Made by a program: the position numbers and the translations under genes
The notes under the pieces: generated by a model
Databases searched by the model: none
The model's input: the letters and a program-made list of their open reading frames with translations, nothing else
Told to the model about the DNA's origin: nothing
Source of the DNA: Clostridia bacterium
GTDB taxonomy: Bacteria > Bacillota > Peptococcia > DRI-13 > DTU073
Assembly (NCBI GenBank): GCA_028684195.1
Contig: JAQUGH010000003.1
Location: 2,257-41,635 of the forward strand
DNA length: 39,379 nucleotides
Direction of reading: 5' to 3'
Part shown: positions 19,905 to 33,019 of the stretch, in pieces
How positions within the stretch are numbered: position 1 is the stretch's first letter
Layout: the number at the start of each line of letters is the position of its first letter

Positions 19905-20528
19905 TCATGCCTTAATCGAATTTTTGATGGTTACTAGGCTCTTCTTAGCACCTGGAATAGCCCCTCTAACAAGAAGTAAATTACGTTCCGAATCTACTTT
20001 AACCACCAACAGCTTTTGAACTGTCACACGTTCTCCACCAAGACGTCCGGGAAGTTTACGTCCAAGATAAACACGAGCTGGTCCTTTTGCTCCTAATGAA
20101 CCAGAACCCCGATGATACTTGGAACCATGTTCCATAGGACCACGATGCATCCCATGCCGTTTTATTACACCGCAAAACCCTTTCCCTTTAGAAATAGCAG
20201 ATACATCAACCCATTCACCTTCAGAAAATAAATCAACCTTAATCTCTTGACCTTGTTCAAACGAATCTGTTTCTTCAACTCTAAATTCCTTTAAATAACG
20301 CATCGGTGATAACTGCCCTTTATCAAAATGCCCCTTGCTCGGTTTATTAACTCCCCTAGCTTTTACCTTGCCAAAACCTACCTGGATAGCATTATAACCA
20401 TCAGTATCTAAAGTCTTTTTTTGTATCACAGTACATGGTCCTGCTTCAATTACTGTAACAGGTATCACACGACCCGTTTTATCAAACACCTGAGTCATAC
20501 CAACCTTTGTACCTAATATGGCTTTCAT
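19905..20528 (-). CDS. rplC: 50S ribosomal protein L3
   Basis: L3, 207 residues, starting [23 protein letters not shown] lies 11 nt upstream; an in-frame GTG four codons earlier is part of that ribosome-binding site and was rejected. The central loop near the peptidyl transferase centre contains [20 protein letters not shown]. Standard position after rpsJ. Confidence 0.97.
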   Translation of the reverse strand: MKAILGTKVGMTQVFDKTGRVIPVTVIEAGPCTVIQKKTLDTDGYNAIQVGFGKVKARGVNKPSKGHFDKGQLSPMRYLKEFRVEETDSFEQGQEIKVDLFSEGEWVDVSAISKGKGFCGVIKRHGMHRGPMEHGSKYHRGSGSLGAKGPARVYLGRKLPGRLGGERVTVQKLLVVKVDSERNLLLVRGAIPGAKKSLVTIKNSIKA

Positions 20529-20589
20529 TACTATTGTCACCTCCTAGCAAACCTTTATATCTACCCATGTGGTATCTACCAATATCGTT

Positions 20590-20901
20590 TTATAGCTTGA
20601 TTTCAATATCCACACCTGCTGGTAAATCCAAACTCATCAATGAATCAACAGTTTTTGGATTAGGATCAAGTATATCAATCAGCCTTTTATGCGTCCTCAT
20701 TTCAAACTGTTCCCGAGAATCTTTGTTTACATGAGGAGCCCTCAATACTGTATACACATTCTTCTCCGTGGGTAACGGTATAGGTCCTGCAACCGACGCA
20801 CCTGTTCGTTTAGCGGTCTCAACAATCTTTTCTGCTGATTGATCAATTATCATATGATCAAAAGCCTTAAGTCTAATCCTTATTTTTTGCTGTTTAGCCA
20901 C
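20590..20901 (-). CDS. rpsJ: 30S ribosomal protein S10 (NusE)
   Basis: S10, 103 residues. It is both a 30S head protein and a NusG/NusB partner in antitermination. [14 protein letters not shown] and [12 protein letters not shown] are diagnostic. GTG start with GGAGGG. First gene of the S10 operon, with a promoter about 150 bp upstream. Confidence 0.98.
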   Translation of the reverse strand: MAKQQKIRIRLKAFDHMIIDQSAEKIVETAKRTGASVAGPIPLPTEKNVYTVLRAPHVNKDSREQFEMRTHKRLIDILDPNPKTVDSLMSLDLPAGVDIEIKL

Positions 20902-21053
20902 GAATTTCCCTCCTTTTCGCCCGAATTATTAAATCTCGGACATTCTCAGTGAAAATTACCTGGTACTGAATTCCCATTCAAACAACGCCATCGGGTGTAT
21001 CATTTACTCCCCAGCAACCTTCCACCTCATCGCATGTCAACCACACTTTATCT

Positions 21054-21082
21054 ATTATACAGAAAAGCAATCATTTATACAA
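21054..21082 (-). promoter_or_regulatory. candidate promoter for the S10 operon
   Basis: TATAAT (21054-21059) with TTGTAT (21077-21082) 17 bp upstream on the minus strand. It would give an rpsJ leader of about 145 nt in the 265-bp gap between tuf copy 1 and rpsJ. The -35 element is weak. The leader may be regulatory but I saw no recognised fold. Confidence 0.65.
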
Positions 21083-21111
21083 GAGTTATTTTAATACAAA
21101 CAAAACTAAGA

Positions 21112-21143
21112 GGGAGAAGAAGGGAATATGCCCCCCAACTCCC
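21112..21143 (-). terminator. terminator after tuf copy 1
   Basis: GGGAG (minus) pairs with CTCCC, with an inner six-pair stem of G-run against a C/T-run (two G-U pairs) and a short loop, followed by CTTAGTTTTGTTTG. It would end the str operon just upstream of the S10 promoter. Confidence 0.55.
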
Positions 21144-21166
21144 ATGTAACATAACATACTCAATGG

Positions 21167-22357
21167 TTATTCACTAATACCTGTTACCACACCAGCTCCA
21201 ACAGTACGTCCGCCTTCGCGAATAGCGAAGCGAACTCCTTCTTCAATAGCTATCGGTGTAATCAATTCTATATTCATTTTGATGTTATCCCCAGGCATAC
21301 ACATTTCTACACCTTCCGGTAATGTTGCTACCCCTGTAACATCTGTTGTACGGAAATAAAATTGTGGTCTATATCCGTTAAAAAACGGTGTATGTCTTCC
21401 ACCTTCCTCTTTCGTCAATACATATACTTCCGCCGAAAATTTTGTGTGAGGTTTTATTGAACCTGTTTTCGCTAATACTTGACCACGTTCAATTTCTTTC
21501 TTTTCAATGCCTCTTAGTAATGCTCCAATATTGTCCCCTGCTACAGCTTGATCTAACAATTTACGGAACATCTCCAAACCAGTTACTACACATTTGCGTG
21601 GAGCATCACTCAAGCCAACTATTTCTACTTCTTCACCTATTTTTATTGTTCCTCTTTCCACACGACCTGTAGCCACTGTGCCACGTCCGGTTATGGTAAA
21701 TACATCTTCTACCGGCATCAAAAATGGTTTGTCTGTATTTCTTTCAGGTGTGGGTAAATATTCATCAACTGCGTTCATTAATTCCATTATTTTATCTGCC
21801 CATTCACTTTCAGGTTCTTCTAAAGCTTTCAAGGCTGAACCTCTTATAATTGGAATATCATCTCCGGGAAACTCATACTCTGTTAACAATTCCCTTAATT
21901 CCATTTCCACAAGTTCCAATAGTTCTTCGTCATCTACCATATCTACCTTATTCATAAATACTACAATATAAGGTACTCCTACCTGACGAGCAAGTAAAAT
22001 ATGCTCACGTGTTTGAGGCATTGGTCCATCTGTAGCTGACACTACAAGAATTGCTCCATCCATCTGTGCTGCTCCTGTTATCATGTTCTTAACATAATCG
22101 GCATGACCTGGGCAGTCCACATGTGCGTAGTGTCTACTTTCTGTTTCATATTCTACGTGTGATGTGGAAATCGTAATCCCACGTGCCTTTTCTTCAGGTG
22201 CCTTGTCAATTTGATCAAATGCTACTTGTTGTGACAACCCTCTCTTCGATAAAACATTTGTTATAGCTGCTGTCAATGTAGTTTTACCATGGTCTACGTG
22301 ACCGACCGTCCCAATATTTATATGTGGTTTCGATCTGTCGTATTTTGCTTTTCCCAT
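21167..22357 (-). CDS. tuf: elongation factor Tu, copy 1 (str operon)
   Basis: EF-Tu, 396 residues from the ATG reading [10 protein letters not shown], with AGGAGG upstream; the frame is open for 38 further codons but these are not expected to be translated. G-domain motifs: GHVDHGKT (19-26), DCPGH (81-85) and NKVD. It delivers aminoacyl-tRNA to the ribosome. It follows fusA after 168 bp. It differs from copy 2 by only two residues, E73 S74 here against D K there. Confidence 0.98.
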   Translation of the reverse strand: MGKAKYDRSKPHINIGTVGHVDHGKTTLTAAITNVLSKRGLSQQVAFDQIDKAPEEKARGITISTSHVEYETESRHYAHVDCPGHADYVKNMITGAAQMDGAILVVSATDGPMPQTREHILLARQVGVPYIVVFMNKVDMVDDEELLELVEMELRELLTEYEFPGDDIPIIRGSALKALEEPESEWADKIMELMNAVDEYLPTPERNTDKPFLMPVEDVFTITGRGTVATGRVERGTIKIGEEVEIVGLSDAPRKCVVTGLEMFRKLLDQAVAGDNIGALLRGIEKKEIERGQVLAKTGSIKPHTKFSAEVYVLTKEEGGRHTPFFNGYRPQFYFRTTDVTGVATLPEGVEMCMPGDNIKMNIELITPIAIEEGVRFAIREGGRTVGAGVVTGISE

Positions 22358-22525
22358 TTCTCTGAATCCTCCTTTAATCTCTTTGTTTTTTCGAGCAATA
22401 ATTCTCTTTAATATTAATACCCATTCAATGGCTAATCGTTCTAATATCCTCTTCCTACAAATCAAGAGCAAGAGTAAATTATTCTTAGAACATTTTAACC
22501 AAGTTTGGTTTTAACAGTAACGCTA

Positions 22526-24604
22526 TTATCTGCCTTGGCACTTCGCAATAATCTCTTCTGTAATGTTTTTTGGTGCTTCTTCATAATGAGCAAACTGCAT
22601 CACATAAGTGCCTCGCCCTTGAGTTTTAGATCTTAAATCTGTCGCGTAACCAAACATCTGCGCTAATGGCACGAACCCTCGAATAACTTGGGCACCTGCT
22701 CTAGCTTCCATGCCTTCAAGTCTCCCCCGACGTGCATTAATATCGCCAATAACATCACCCATATATTCTTCAGGTACAACTACTTCAACCTTCATTATCG
22801 GTTCCATTATAACTGGTTTAGCTTTAGTTGCTCCATTTTTGAATGCCATGGATCCGGCAATTTTAAATGCCATTTCCGAAGAATCTACTTCATGGTAAGA
22901 CCCGTCATATACTGTTGCTCGTAAGTCTATCATAGGATACCCGGCCAATATACCACTTTCCATAGTCTCTCTAATACCACTATCAATGTGTGAAATATAT
23001 TCTTTAGGAATAGCCCCACCTACAACTTTATTAACAAATTCATACCCTGTACCAGGTTCAAGTGGTTCTAACTCAATCCAACAATGTCCATATTGCCCAC
23101 GTCCGCCAGACTGTCTTACGAATTTCCCTTCGGCCTTTACTTTAGAACGAATAGTCTCTTTATACGCAACCTGCGGTCTTCCTACGTTAGCATCAACTTT
23201 AAATTCCCTCAAAAGTCGATCTACTATTATCTCCAAGTGTAACTCTCCCATACCGGATATAATAGTCTGCCCAGTATCTATATCAGTATGTGTTCTAAAA
23301 GTAGGATCTTCTTCTGACAAACGAGATAAAGCTAAACCCATTTTATCTTGATCAACTCTAGTTTTTGGTTCAATAGCTACATCAATAACAGGTTCAGGAA
23401 ATTGCATAGATTCTAAAACTATAGGACTTTCTTCATCGCAAAGAGAATCACCAGTGGTCGTTTCTTTCAAACCCACCGCAGCAGCAATATCTCCTGCATA
23501 TACTTCCGTTATATCCTCTCTGTGATTCGCATGCATCTGCAATAAGCGACCTACTCTTTCCCTTTTCCCTGTACTAGAATTATATACATACGAACCTGAT
23601 TTCAAAATCCCTGAATAAACTCTAAAAAAGGCTAGCTTTCCCACAAAAGGATCTACCATAATTTTAAAAGCCAAAGCCGCAAAAGGTTCACTATCACTCG
23701 AATTCCTTTTTTCTCCTTCACTATCTTCCGGATGTACCCCTTCAATAGCAGGCACATCTAAAGGTGAAGGAAGATAATTAACAACAGCATCCAACAACAA
23801 TTGTACGCCTTTGTTTTTAAAAGAAGACCCACAAACAACTGGTGTTATTGCAACATTTAATGTCGCAATTCTTATAGCATTATTAAGCTCTTCTTCATTT
23901 ATTTCTTCGCCCTCAAGATACTTATTAATCAATTTATCATCAAATTCCGCAACAGCTTCTATTAATTTTTCTCTATACTTTTCCGCCATATCCTGCAGAT
24001 CTTCCGGAATATTGCTTTCTTCGCTTCTTGTACCTAAATCATCATTGTACTTATATGCCTTCATTTTAATAAGATCAACTATCCCTACAAAATTCTCTTC
24101 ACTACCTATCGGCAATTGAATAGCTACAGGATTACCATTCAATCTCTCTTTTATCATGTTGATGCCTCTAAAAAAGTCCGCCCCAACTCTATCCATCTTA
24201 TTAATATAGGCAATGCGAGGCACTCCATATTTATCTGCTTGACGCCAAACTGTTTCAGACTGAGGTTCCACCCCGCCTACTGAACAAAAAACAGCTACGG
24301 CTCCATCCAAAACACGCAAAGAACGTTCAACCTCTACTGTAAAATCAACGTGCCCTGGCGTGTCTATGATGTTAATACGATGTTTTTTCCACTGACAAGT
24401 TGTAGCAGCAGAAGTGATTGTTATACCTCTCTCCTGTTCTTGAGCCATCCAATCCATAGTAGCGGCACCATCATGTACCTCCCCTATTTTATGAACCCGA
24501 CCTGTATAAAATAAAATTCTTTCAGTAGTAGTTGTCTTCCCTGCATCAATGTGAGCCATTATTCCTATATTTCTCGTATCTTTAAGTGCAAATTGCCTAG
24601 CCAA
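22526..24604 (-). CDS. fusA: elongation factor G
   Basis: EF-G, 692 residues, the translocation GTPase. G1 is AHIDAGKT (17-24); DTPGH and NKMD follow; the domain IV and V regions ([21 protein letters not shown]) are intact. Start is TTG, with AGGAGG 8 nt upstream. Lies between rpsG and tuf as in the str operon. Confidence 0.98.
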   Translation of the reverse strand: MARQFALKDTRNIGIMAHIDAGKTTTTERILFYTGRVHKIGEVHDGAATMDWMAQEQERGITITSAATTCQWKKHRINIIDTPGHVDFTVEVERSLRVLDGAVAVFCSVGGVEPQSETVWRQADKYGVPRIAYINKMDRVGADFFRGINMIKERLNGNPVAIQLPIGSEENFVGIVDLIKMKAYKYNDDLGTRSEESNIPEDLQDMAEKYREKLIEAVAEFDDKLINKYLEGEEINEEELNNAIRIATLNVAITPVVCGSSFKNKGVQLLLDAVVNYLPSPLDVPAIEGVHPEDSEGEKRNSSDSEPFAALAFKIMVDPFVGKLAFFRVYSGILKSGSYVYNSSTGKRERVGRLLQMHANHREDITEVYAGDIAAAVGLKETTTGDSLCDEESPIVLESMQFPEPVIDVAIEPKTRVDQDKMGLALSRLSEEDPTFRTHTDIDTGQTIISGMGELHLEIIVDRLLREFKVDANVGRPQVAYKETIRSKVKAEGKFVRQSGGRGQYGHCWIELEPLEPGTGYEFVNKVVGGAIPKEYISHIDSGIRETMESGILAGYPMIDLRATVYDGSYHEVDSSEMAFKIAGSMAFKNGATKAKPVIMEPIMKVEVVVPEEYMGDVIGDINARRGRLEGMEARAGAQVIRGFVPLAQMFGYATDLRSKTQGRGTYVMQFAHYEEAPKNITEEIIAKCQGR

Positions 24605-24662
24605 AACCTGCGCCTCCTTTCTATGACCGAATGCTCGTTTTACTTAAATGCAAAACATTCTA

Positions 24663-25133
24663 CTACCAGCGATAATGGGCGAACGCCTTGTTAGCTTCTG
24701 CCATTTTATGAGTGTCTTCTTTCTTTTTAACAGAACCACCGGTATTGTTAGATGCATCTAATATTTCACCGGCAAGCCTTTCTCTCATTGTTCTTTCACC
24801 GCGTTTACGAGAAAAAGTAACCATCCACCTGATCCCTAATGTTTCTCTTCTTTCAGGTCGTACTTCCACAGGCACTTGATAATTAGCACCGCCAACTCTA
24901 CGTGCTTTTACCTCTAACACTGGCATGATATTTTTAAGAGCTTCTTCTAATACATCTAAACCATTCTTTCCGGTTTTCTCTTCAACATTACTCAAAGCAC
25001 CATATAAAGCTTTTTCAGCAGTTCCTCTTTTTCCATCAAGCATTACCTTGTTAATTACTTTATTAACCAGCTTTGATCTATAAATTGGATCTGGCAATAC
25101 TTCTCTTTTAGGTATATTACCTCTTCTAGACAT
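24663..25133 (-). CDS. rpsG: 30S ribosomal protein S7
   Basis: S7, 156 residues, the 30S head organiser that binds the 3' major domain of 16S r[21 protein letters not shown] and the C-terminal NKAFAHYRW are conserved. ATG with AAAGGAGG. Between rpsL and fusA. Confidence 0.98.
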   Translation of the reverse strand: MSRRGNIPKREVLPDPIYRSKLVNKVINKVMLDGKRGTAEKALYGALSNVEEKTGKNGLDVLEEALKNIMPVLEVKARRVGGANYQVPVEVRPERRETLGIRWMVTFSRKRGERTMRERLAGEILDASNNTGGSVKKKEDTHKMAEANKAFAHYRW

Positions 25134-25193
25134 TTCTTTCCCTCCTTTACTTTGGGATTAAATCATATAGTGTATACATACTACATACAATTG

Positions 25194-25583
25194 CTATTTC
25201 TTAGCTGCAGCTGTCTTAGGTCGTTTTACACCATATTTAGAACGACCCTGTGCCCTTTTTTGAACACCTGCTGTATCTAATGCTCCTCTTACAATATGAT
25301 ATCTAACACCAGGTATATCCTTAATCCTTCCTCCACGAACTAAAACCACGGAGTGTTCTTGAAGGTTATGACCAACACCAGGTATATAAGCAGTAACCTC
25401 TATACCATTTGTTAATCTAACTCTAGCAACTTTTCGAAGTGCAGAATTAGGTTTTTTTGGTGTTGTCGTGTAAACCCTAGTACAAACGCCTCTCTTTTGA
25501 GGACTTTCCTTCAAAGCAGGAGAACCTGACTTCTTCGCTATGGTTTTTCTCCCTTTTCTTACTAATTGGTTAATGGTTGGCAT
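25194..25583 (-). CDS. rpsL: 30S ribosomal protein S12
   Basis: S12, 129 residues, decoding-centre protein. The start is the ATG reading [13 protein letters not shown], 8 nt after AGGAGG; an in-frame GTG three codons earlier overlaps the ribosome-binding site. The streptomycin-relevant lysines in TPKKPNSA (K43) and [13 protein letters not shown] are both wild type, so no ribosomal streptomycin resistance is suggested. Confidence 0.98.
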   Translation of the reverse strand: MPTINQLVRKGRKTIAKKSGSPALKESPQKRGVCTRVYTTTPKKPNSALRKVARVRLTNGIEVTAYIPGVGHNLQEHSVVLVRGGRIKDIPGVRYHIVRGALDTAGVQKRAQGRSKYGVKRPKTAAAKK

Positions 25584-25671
25584 ATAAAGCACCTCCTTCC
25601 CAAGCTGTCTTTTTTCGTTATTCCTTTTTATCTGAACAAAATGAAATTATATTTGCTGTAGCAAGGTTACG

Positions 25672-25914
25672 CTAATCTAAAACAGCAACGACCGAAGCCC
25701 CCACCTGAACCCCACAAGCTTTGCCTAACTCCATCATGCTTTCAACTTCAACAACAGCAATTTCTCTTTCTACAGATTTCTCCATAATAGGTATTCTGAT
25801 TTTATCCTCAGCATCTTTTGCTATATATATAACATGAGTCTGCCCTCTATCTATCGCCTTTATTGTCTGCTTAAAACCAACTGTTTTTTTATTTGCTTCC
25901 CTAAGTCTTTTCAC
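25672..25914 (-). CDS. rplGB: ribosomal L7Ae-like protein (YbxF family)
   Basis: 80 residues of the L7Ae/L30e/S12e/Gadd45 fold, a kink-turn RNA-binding family. KAIDRGQTHVIYIAKDAE and the ELGKACGVQVGASVVAVL tail match the family. In Bacillus the equivalent gene (ybxF) sits at the same place between rpoC and rpsL. GTG start with AAAGGAGG. It is the first gene after a strong promoter, so it heads the str operon here. The symbol is a family name; the exact role is not settled. Confidence 0.88.
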   Translation of the reverse strand: MKRLREANKKTVGFKQTIKAIDRGQTHVIYIAKDAEDKIRIPIMEKSVEREIAVVEVESMMELGKACGVQVGASVVAVLD

Positions 25915-25962
25915 AGAACCTTACCTCCTTTAAACAAACCCATTACTAAGGCACACTATAGT

Positions 25963-25991
25963 ATTTTATCACTGGCAACATTTCGTGTCAA
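25963..25991 (-). promoter_or_regulatory. sigma-A promoter for the str operon
   Basis: TTGACA (25986-25991), 17-bp spacer, TAAAAT (25963-25968) on the minus strand, about 50 bp upstream of the L7Ae-like gene. A 15-bp inverted repeat abuts the -35 box. Confidence 0.88.
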
Positions 25992-26028
25992 GATACTATT
26001 ACTAGACATTGTTTAGTAATAGTATCTT
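25990..26028. repeat. 15-bp inverted repeat touching the str promoter
   Basis: Perfect 15-bp arms (plus 25990-26004 and 26014-26028) around a 9-nt loop. No T-tract follows on either strand. It may be a weak rpoC terminator or an operator; one arm shares two bases with the -35 hexamer. It lies in the 190-bp gap between rpoC and the L7Ae-like gene. Confidence 0.75.
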
Positions 26029-26104
26029 TATTGAAAGTCTATGTAATAAAACAAGACTTCTTTAGGCAATAAGCTTAACAACTGTTACCTACATATATGA
26101 ATTT

Positions 26105-29100
26105 TTACTCCATCTCAGGTGTTTCTTGTGCAAGATCAACCTTGACATTACGATACCTAGTCATGCCAGTACCTGCGGGTATCAGCTTTCCAATGATTAC
26201 ATTTTCCTTCAATCCTAGAAGTGGATCTGATTTCCCTTTTATTGCAGCTTCCGTCAGAACTCGGGTCGTCTCTTGGAAAGAAGCTGCCGAGAGAAATGAA
26301 TCAGTAGCCAATGATGCTTTTGTTATTCCTAAAATTACTGGCTTTGCTGTAGCAGGTTCACCATCATTAGCTAAAACTTTCGCATTTTCCTCTTCAAATT
26401 CAAAAACGTCAATCAAGCTTCCAGGCAACAATGGAGTATCCCCTGTTTCTTCAACTTTTACTTTTCTTAACATCTGTCTTATTATAACCTCAATATGCTT
26501 GTCGTTAATATCAACACCCTGTAATCTATATACCCTTTGAACTTCTCTCAATAAATATGCTTGTGTCCCTCTAATCCCACGTATTTTTAGTAACTCGTGA
26601 GGATTAACGGAACCCTCAGTTAATTCATCACCTGCTTCAACCATCTGTCCATCTTTTACCTTTGCTCTAGAAGCAAATGGTATCTGATAAATAAACTTTT
26701 CATCCCCAGAATGAATTATTTCTATTTCTCTGCGCTCCTTTAAATTATTAACCTTCGCTTCACCATCTGTTTCAGCTATAATAGCTTGCCCTCTGGGTTT
26801 TCTAGCTTCAAACAATTCCTCTACACGAGGTAAACCCTGCGTGATATCATCACCTGCAACACCACCAGTATGGAATGTCCTCATCGTCAGCTGAGTTCCT
26901 GGTTCCCCAATAGATTGTGCAGCAATTATACCAACAGCCTCACCAATTTCAACCATTCTCCCGGTAGCCATATTTCTTCCATAACATTTACGGCATACCC
27001 CATAACGTGATTTACATGTCAATACAGACCGAATATAAACCTTTTCTATACCTGCTTCAATAATACAATCAGCGTCATCTTCTTTTATTTTAGTTTGTGT
27101 TGGTACAATTATTTCACCTGTCTCGGGGTGTAAAACATCTTCCATAGTAAAACGTCCGATAATTCTTTCACGAAATGGCTCTATAGCTTCATTTCCATCC
27201 TTGATTTCACTAGCATAAATTCCTACATTCGTTCCACAATCATCCTCACGGACTATAACATCCTGAGATACATCAACCAAACGTCGCGTAAGATACCCTG
27301 AATCCGCTGTTCTAAGTGCAGTATCTGCCAATCCTTTACGAGCTCCATGCGTAGAAATAAAATATTCTAAAACTGCTAATCCCTCACGGAAATTAGACTT
27401 AATAGGTAATTCAATGGTTCTTCCCGAAGGATCTGCCATTAGTCCACGCATCCCGGCCAATTGGCGAATTTGTTGAATATTACCACGTGCTCCTGAATTA
27501 GCCATCATATATACCGGATTAAAACGATCTAGATTTGCTAACATAGCTTGAGTTACATCATCTGTTGCTTTATTCCAAACACCAATAACTAGCTGATATC
27601 GTTCATCCTCTGTAATTAAACCTCTTCGGAATTGTTTCTCGATCACTTCAACCTGCTTTTCTGCTTTATCTAAAATACTCGACTTTTCCTTCGGTACTAC
27701 AATATCTGAAACTCCAATGGTTATACCGGCCCTTGTTGAATACTTAAATCCCTGCTCTTTAATCCCATCTAGCATCTTTGAAGTAGCATCATTTCCTAAT
27801 TTATAGTAACACTTTGCTACTATTTTCCCTAACTCTTTCTTTCCAATAATTTCATTATAGTAACCTAGTTCCAGTGGTATAACCGAGTTGAAAATAATTC
27901 TTCCTGTAGTAGTCTCAATTATCTTCCCAGCTCGTTTTATTTTAGCAGGCTCATGAAGTGTTACTTTCCCCATTTCATATGCATATAACGCTTCGTCAGC
28001 GGATCCAAAATATATAACCTTTTCTCTTGTTAATGGCTTAGCCATAGTTAAATAATAAGAACCCAAAACCATATCCTGAGTCGGCGTAACTACCGGTCTA
28101 CCATCTTTAGGATTTAATATATTGTTAGAAGCCAACATAAGAAGTCTCGCCTCTGCTTGAGCTTCTACGGAAAGAGGTACGTGAACAGCCATCTGATCTC
28201 CATCAAAGTCGGCATTATAAGCCGTACAAACTAAGGGATGTAAATGCAAAGCTCTCCCCTCAACAAGAACAGGTTCAAAAGCTTGAATTCCCAAGCGATG
28301 TAATGTTGGAGCTCTATTCAATAGTACAGGATGTCCTTGAATCACTTCCTCTAACACATCCCATACCTCATCCTTCATTCTCTCAACCATTCTCTTGGCA
28401 CTTTTTATATTATGAGCATAATTATCTTTCACCAATTTTTTCATCACAAAAGGCTTAAATAATTCAAGTGCCATTTCTCTTGGCAAACCGCACTGATGCA
28501 TTTTTAAATCAGGTCCAACCACTATAACTGAACGTCCTGAATAATCAACACGTTTTCCTAATAAGTTTTGACGGAATCTACCTTGTTTTCCCTTAAGCAT
28601 ATCACTTAATGATTTAAGGGGGCGATTACCAGGTCCTGTTACGGGACGACCTCTTCTTCCATTATCAATTAAAGCATCGACAGCCTCTTGGAGCATCCTT
28701 TTCTCATTCCTAACAATAATATCAGGTGCCCCCAAATCTAAAAGCCTTTTTAATCTATTATTACGATTAATAACTCTCCTATAAAGATCATTAAGATCAG
28801 AAGTAGCAAACCTGCCTCCGTCTAATTGCACCATTGGTCTCAATTCTGGCGGAATTACCGGTATAACATCCAAGATCATCCATTCAGGACGATTACCCGA
28901 ATTACCAAATGCCTCCACAACCTCTAACCTTCTTGTAGCTCTTATTCTGCGCTGACCTGTAGCTTCTCGTAGTTCAGTCCTAAGCTCAAGAGCCATTTCT
29001 TCCAAATTAATTTCTACTAATAATGCCTTTATAGCTTCGGCTCCCATACCTGCCTTAAATCTATTCTTATATTTCTCATCATACTCTCTATATTCCGATT

Positions 29101-29554
29101 CGGTTAAAAGCTGTTTTTTCATAAGGGGAGTATTGCCCGGATCTGTGACTATATATGAAACAAAATACAAAACTTTTTCCAAAGAACGAGGTGATACATC
29201 CATCAGTAAGCCCATCCTGCTCGGTATCCCTTTAAAATACCAAATATGAGAACAAGGTGCAGCTAATTCAATATGTCCCAGCCTCTCTCTTCTTACTTTA
29301 GACTTAGTCACCTCAACTCCACAGCGATCACAAACTATCCCTTTATAACGTACCCTTTTGTATTTGCCGCAATGACATTCCCAATCCTTTGTAGGTCCAA
29401 ATATTTTTTCGCAAAATAAACCTTCGCGTTCAGGCTTTAATGTTCGATAATTAATTGTTTCAGGTTTTTTTACCTCACCACTTGACCAAACGCGAATTTT
29501 TTCAGGGGACGTCAAGCCAATTTTCATTCTGTCAAAATTATTAACATCCAACAA
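26105..29554 (-). CDS. rpoC: DNA-directed RNA polymerase subunit beta'
   Basis: 1149 residues. The N-terminal zinc finger uses C60, C62, C75 and C78. The catalytic magnesium loop NADFDGDQ is at about 447-454. A second zinc site with [11 protein letters not shown] lies in the C-terminal third. I chose a TTG start reading [14 protein letters not shown], since Bacillus RpoC begins MLDVNNF and GGGAG lies upstream; the frame is open for 13 more codons. No large insertion is apparent. It lies 52 bp downstream of rpoB. Confidence 0.97.
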   Translation of the reverse strand: MLDVNNFDRMKIGLTSPEKIRVWSSGEVKKPETINYRTLKPEREGLFCEKIFGPTKDWECHCGKYKRVRYKGIVCDRCGVEVTKSKVRRERLGHIELAAPCSHIWYFKGIPSRMGLLMDVSPRSLEKVLYFVSYIVTDPGNTPLMKKQLLTESEYREYDEKYKNRFKAGMGAEAIKALLVEINLEEMALELRTELREATGQRRIRATRRLEVVEAFGNSGNRPEWMILDVIPVIPPELRPMVQLDGGRFATSDLNDLYRRVINRNNRLKRLLDLGAPDIIVRNEKRMLQEAVDALIDNGRRGRPVTGPGNRPLKSLSDMLKGKQGRFRQNLLGKRVDYSGRSVIVVGPDLKMHQCGLPREMALELFKPFVMKKLVKDNYAHNIKSAKRMVERMKDEVWDVLEEVIQGHPVLLNRAPTLHRLGIQAFEPVLVEGRALHLHPLVCTAYNADFDGDQMAVHVPLSVEAQAEARLLMLASNNILNPKDGRPVVTPTQDMVLGSYYLTMAKPLTREKVIYFGSADEALYAYEMGKVTLHEPAKIKRAGKIIETTTGRIIFNSVIPLELGYYNEIIGKKELGKIVAKCYYKLGNDATSKMLDGIKEQGFKYSTRAGITIGVSDIVVPKEKSSILDKAEKQVEVIEKQFRRGLITEDERYQLVIGVWNKATDDVTQAMLANLDRFNPVYMMANSGARGNIQQIRQLAGMRGLMADPSGRTIELPIKSNFREGLAVLEYFISTHGARKGLADTALRTADSGYLTRRLVDVSQDVIVREDDCGTNVGIYASEIKDGNEAIEPFRERIIGRFTMEDVLHPETGEIIVPTQTKIKEDDADCIIEAGIEKVYIRSVLTCKSRYGVCRKCYGRNMATGRMVEIGEAVGIIAAQSIGEPGTQLTMRTFHTGGVAGDDITQGLPRVEELFEARKPRGQAIIAETDGEAKVNNLKERREIEIIHSGDEKFIYQIPFASRAKVKDGQMVEAGDELTEGSVNPHELLKIRGIRGTQAYLLREVQRVYRLQGVDINDKHIEVIIRQMLRKVKVEETGDTPLLPGSLIDVFEFEEENAKVLANDGEPATAKPVILGITKASLATDSFLSAASFQETTRVLTEAAIKGKSDPLLGLKENVIIGKLIPAGTGMTRYRNVKVDLAQETPEME

Positions 29555-29606
29555 GGCCTTCTCTCCCTTCCATATAATATTCCGGGACAACACCGCCCGC
29601 TAAAAA

Positions 29607-32600
29607 TTAATCAATTTCATATTCTTCATTGATTTCTTTCGTATCTTCTGCTACGTATTTTTCCTGATTATCGGTATCTACTGTATCCTTTTGTATACTT
29701 TCAATATCTCCTGTTGGTGCATTAACATCAAGTCCCAACTCTTTTGCCGCTTCGCTAATGTCATCATCATTATCGCGAATCTCTACTTCCTCACCATTTT
29801 GAGAGAGCATCTTCACATCCAAGCATAAACTCTGTAGCTCTTTAATAAGAACCTTAAAGGATTCAGGTACCCCTGATTCTGGTATATTTTCCCCTTTAAC
29901 AATTGCTTCATAAGTCTTAACCCTTCCTACAACATCATCTGATTTAACCGTTAACATTTCTTGCAAGGTATATGCCGCACCGTAAGCCTCAAGAGCCCAC
30001 ACTTCCATTTCCCCAAAACGTTGTCCGCCAAACTGAGCTTTTCCACCCAACGGTTGTTGAGTAACTAGAGAATAAGGTCCTGTTGAACGAGCATGAATTT
30101 TATCATCAACCAAATGAGCTAGTTTCAAAATATACATATACCCTACCGTAATCTCATTATCAAACGGCACGCCAGTTCTACCATCATACATTACAGATTT
30201 ACCATTAGTAGGAAGACCTGCTTCTTTCAAAATAATTTCTATATCTTCTTCTGTAGCACCATCGAAAACTGAAGTAGCCATATTTAATCCTAATGTTTTA
30301 GCTGCCCAACCCAAATGAGTCTCTAACACCTGTCCTATATTCATACGCGACGGTACCCCTAATGGATTTAGAACAACGTCTACCGGAGTTCCATCCGGTA
30401 AATACGGCATATCGGCTTCAGGAAGCACTCGCGATATTACACCTTTATTACCGTGCCGACCCGCAACCTTATCTCCCTCGGATATTTTTCTCTTCTGTGC
30501 AATATAAACTCTAACTATCTGATTTACACCTGGAGCCAATTCATCTCCATTCTCTCTTAAAAAGATTTTTACATCAACTATCTTTCCTGCTTCGCCATGT
30601 GGCACACGTAACGACGTATCTCTAACCTCTCGAGCTTTTTCACCAAATATAGCACGAAGTAATCTTTCCTCTGCAGTCAATTCTGTTTCACCTTTTGGTG
30701 TTACTTTTCCTACTAAAATATCGCCTGGTCTAACCTCCGCACCGATTCTAATTATTCCACTATCATCCAAGTCTTTAAGGACATCCTCCCCTATATTAGG
30801 GATATCTCTAGTTATTTCTTCCGGTCCTAATTTTGTGTCCCTGGCATCACTTTCGTATTCTTCTATATGTATAGACGTAAAGTAATCTTCCTTAACCAAT
30901 TTCTCACTTATTAATATAGCATCCTCATAGTTATAACCTTCCCAAGTCATAAATGCTACGAGTACATTACGTCCCAACGCCAACTCGCCTTGTTCAGTAG
31001 AAGGTCCATCAGCAATAATCTGTTCTTTATCAATTTTCTCGCCCTTTGTAATAATGGGCTTTTGATTTATACAAGTTCCTTGATTAGAGCGAACAAACTT
31101 TGTTAATTTATACTTGCTAAGGCTTTTATCATCATTCTTAATACGTATTTCACTTGCCGATACATACTCTGCTATCCCAGCTTTTTGGGATACTATAACT
31201 ACACCTGAATCTTTTGCAGCTTTATATTCCTCACCTGTTCCTACAAGAGGCGCTTCCGTCCTTATAAGTGGAACTGCCTGACGTTGCATGTTAGCGCCCA
31301 TCAACGCGCGGTTAGCATCATCATGTTCTAAAAAAGGAATCATAGCCGTAGCTATTGATACTACCTGTTTAGGTGAAACATCCATATAATCCACTTGTTC
31401 TATTGGAACTTCTAAAATCTCATCTGCATAACGTATATTAACTTTTGAATTTATAAATCTTCCTTTTTCATCTAAAAGTGCATTAGCTTGTGCAATAACA
31501 TAGTTATCCTCTTCATCTGCCGACATATAAACAATTTCTTCTGTAACTCTGCCCTTAGCTTTATCAACTTTTCGATAAGGTGTTTCAATAAAACCATATT
31601 TATTAATACGCGCATATGTACTCAATGAACCTATTAAGCCAATATTAGGACCCTCCGGAGTTTCAATTGGACACATACGTCCATAATGAGAATAATGCAC
31701 ATCACGTACCTCAAAACCAGCTCTTTCTCTAGATAATCCTCCTGGTCCTAAGGCACTCAAACGTCTTTTATGTGTTAATTCCGCTAAAGGGTTAGTCTGA
31801 TCCATAAACTGAGATAATTGGCTAGACCCAAAAAATTCCTTTATAGATGCCACCACAGGGCGAATGTTAATTAACACCTGCGGAGTAATTACATCAACAT
31901 CTTGTATAGTCATTCTTTCACGAACAACACGCTCCATCCGCGATAATCCTATACGAAACTGATTTTGCAACAATTCACCTACAGAGCGCAAACGACGATT
32001 ACCTAGATGATCAATATCATCAGGTTTACCCTCACCCTTCATCAACAGTATAAGATAATTTATAGATGCAATTATATCTTCTTTTGTAATATTCCTAATT
32101 TCGGAAGATACTTCTAATTTTAATTTTTTATTTAGCTTATACCTTCCCACTCTTGCTAAATCATATCTCCTAGGATCAAAAAACAATGTATTCATCAGAT
32201 TTCTAGCACTATCCACAGTGGGCGGCTCTCCCGGTCGAAGTCTCTTATAAATTTCCACTAAAGCCTCATCTTCCGACTCAGTATGATCACGTTCCAAGGT
32301 TAAACGTATTCTCTCATCGTCTTTAAACAATTCGGCAATTTGACCATTGCTGCCATATCCCAAAGCGCGCAACAATACTGTTCCAGGAAGTTTTCGTGTC
32401 CTATCAACTCTTACAAAGATATTCTCATTTACATCAGTTTCAAATTCCAACCACGCTCCACGATTAGGAATTATTGTAGCATTATATATGTTTTTACCGC
32501 TAGCATCTATTTCTTTCTTATAATATACTCCAGGTGATCGCACAAGCTGGCTAACTATTACTCTCTCCGCACCATTAATAATAAACGTGCCTTTATTCGT

Positions 32601-32951
32601 CATTAGAGGAAAGTCTCCCATGAAAACTTCTTGTTCTTTTACCTCACCCGTCTCTTTATTAATTAATCTTGCTTTTACTCTAAGGGGAGCAGCATAAGTA
32701 GCATCCCTTTCCCTACACTCATCTACTGAATACTTAGGCTCACCTAAGCTATAGCCTACAAACTCTAATGCCAAATTACCAGTAAAATCTTGAATAGGAG
32801 ATATATCATGAAGCATCTCCTTTATGCCCTCATCCAAAAACCATTGATACGAATTCTGCTGAATTTCAATAAGATTCGGCATCTGAAGTACTTCTCTTAT
32901 TTCCGAAAAACTTTCTCTTGTCCTCTTCCCAACATTTACTGAATGGCGCAT
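29607..32951 (-). CDS. rpoB: DNA-directed RNA polymerase subunit beta
   Basis: 1114 residues, beginning [22 protein letters not shown]. The start is the ATG 11 nt after GAGGGG; a GTG four codons earlier overlaps that site. The rifampicin region [18 protein letters not shown] and LSALGPGG is wild type at the usual resistance positions. The C-terminal end is acidic (a run of E, D and T residues after about 1075) and less conserved. Own promoter and leader hairpin upstream. Confidence 0.98.
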   Translation of the reverse strand: MRHSVNVGKRTRESFSEIREVLQMPNLIEIQQNSYQWFLDEGIKEMLHDISPIQDFTGNLALEFVGYSLGEPKYSVDECRERDATYAAPLRVKARLINKETGEVKEQEVFMGDFPLMTNKGTFIINGAERVIVSQLVRSPGVYYKKEIDASGKNIYNATIIPNRGAWLEFETDVNENIFVRVDRTRKLPGTVLLRALGYGSNGQIAELFKDDERIRLTLERDHTESEDEALVEIYKRLRPGEPPTVDSARNLMNTLFFDPRRYDLARVGRYKLNKKLKLEVSSEIRNITKEDIIASINYLILLMKGEGKPDDIDHLGNRRLRSVGELLQNQFRIGLSRMERVVRERMTIQDVDVITPQVLINIRPVVASIKEFFGSSQLSQFMDQTNPLAELTHKRRLSALGPGGLSRERAGFEVRDVHYSHYGRMCPIETPEGPNIGLIGSLSTYARINKYGFIETPYRKVDKAKGRVTEEIVYMSADEEDNYVIAQANALLDEKGRFINSKVNIRYADEILEVPIEQVDYMDVSPKQVVSIATAMIPFLEHDDANRALMGANMQRQAVPLIRTEAPLVGTGEEYKAAKDSGVVIVSQKAGIAEYVSASEIRIKNDDKSLSKYKLTKFVRSNQGTCINQKPIITKGEKIDKEQIIADGPSTEQGELALGRNVLVAFMTWEGYNYEDAILISEKLVKEDYFTSIHIEEYESDARDTKLGPEEITRDIPNIGEDVLKDLDDSGIIRIGAEVRPGDILVGKVTPKGETELTAEERLLRAIFGEKAREVRDTSLRVPHGEAGKIVDVKIFLRENGDELAPGVNQIVRVYIAQKRKISEGDKVAGRHGNKGVISRVLPEADMPYLPDGTPVDVVLNPLGVPSRMNIGQVLETHLGWAAKTLGLNMATSVFDGATEEDIEIILKEAGLPTNGKSVMYDGRTGVPFDNEITVGYMYILKLAHLVDDKIHARSTGPYSLVTQQPLGGKAQFGGQRFGEMEVWALEAYGAAYTLQEMLTVKSDDVVGRVKTYEAIVKGENIPESGVPESFKVLIKELQSLCLDVKMLSQNGEEVEIRDNDDDISEAAKELGLDVNAPTGDIESIQKDTVDTDNQEKYVAEDTKEINEEYEID

Positions 32952-32993
32952 TAAAAATCTCACCCCTCAACCATTATTTCAATGCAAACACCT

Positions 32994-33019
32994 AATAGCA
33001 AGGCTCTTACCTTGCTATT
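32994..33019 (-). promoter_or_regulatory. hairpin in the rpoB leader RNA
   Basis: AATAGCAAGG pairs perfectly with CCTTGCTATT around a 6-nt loop, about 45 nt upstream of the rpoB start. No T-tract follows, so it is not a typical terminator. It may be a processing or regulatory site in the roughly 170-nt leader. Confidence 0.65.

Noticed and set aside
26097-26540. Plus-strand open frame opposite the end of rpoC
   Set aside because: Mirror of conserved rpoC coding sequence; no promoter or family match.
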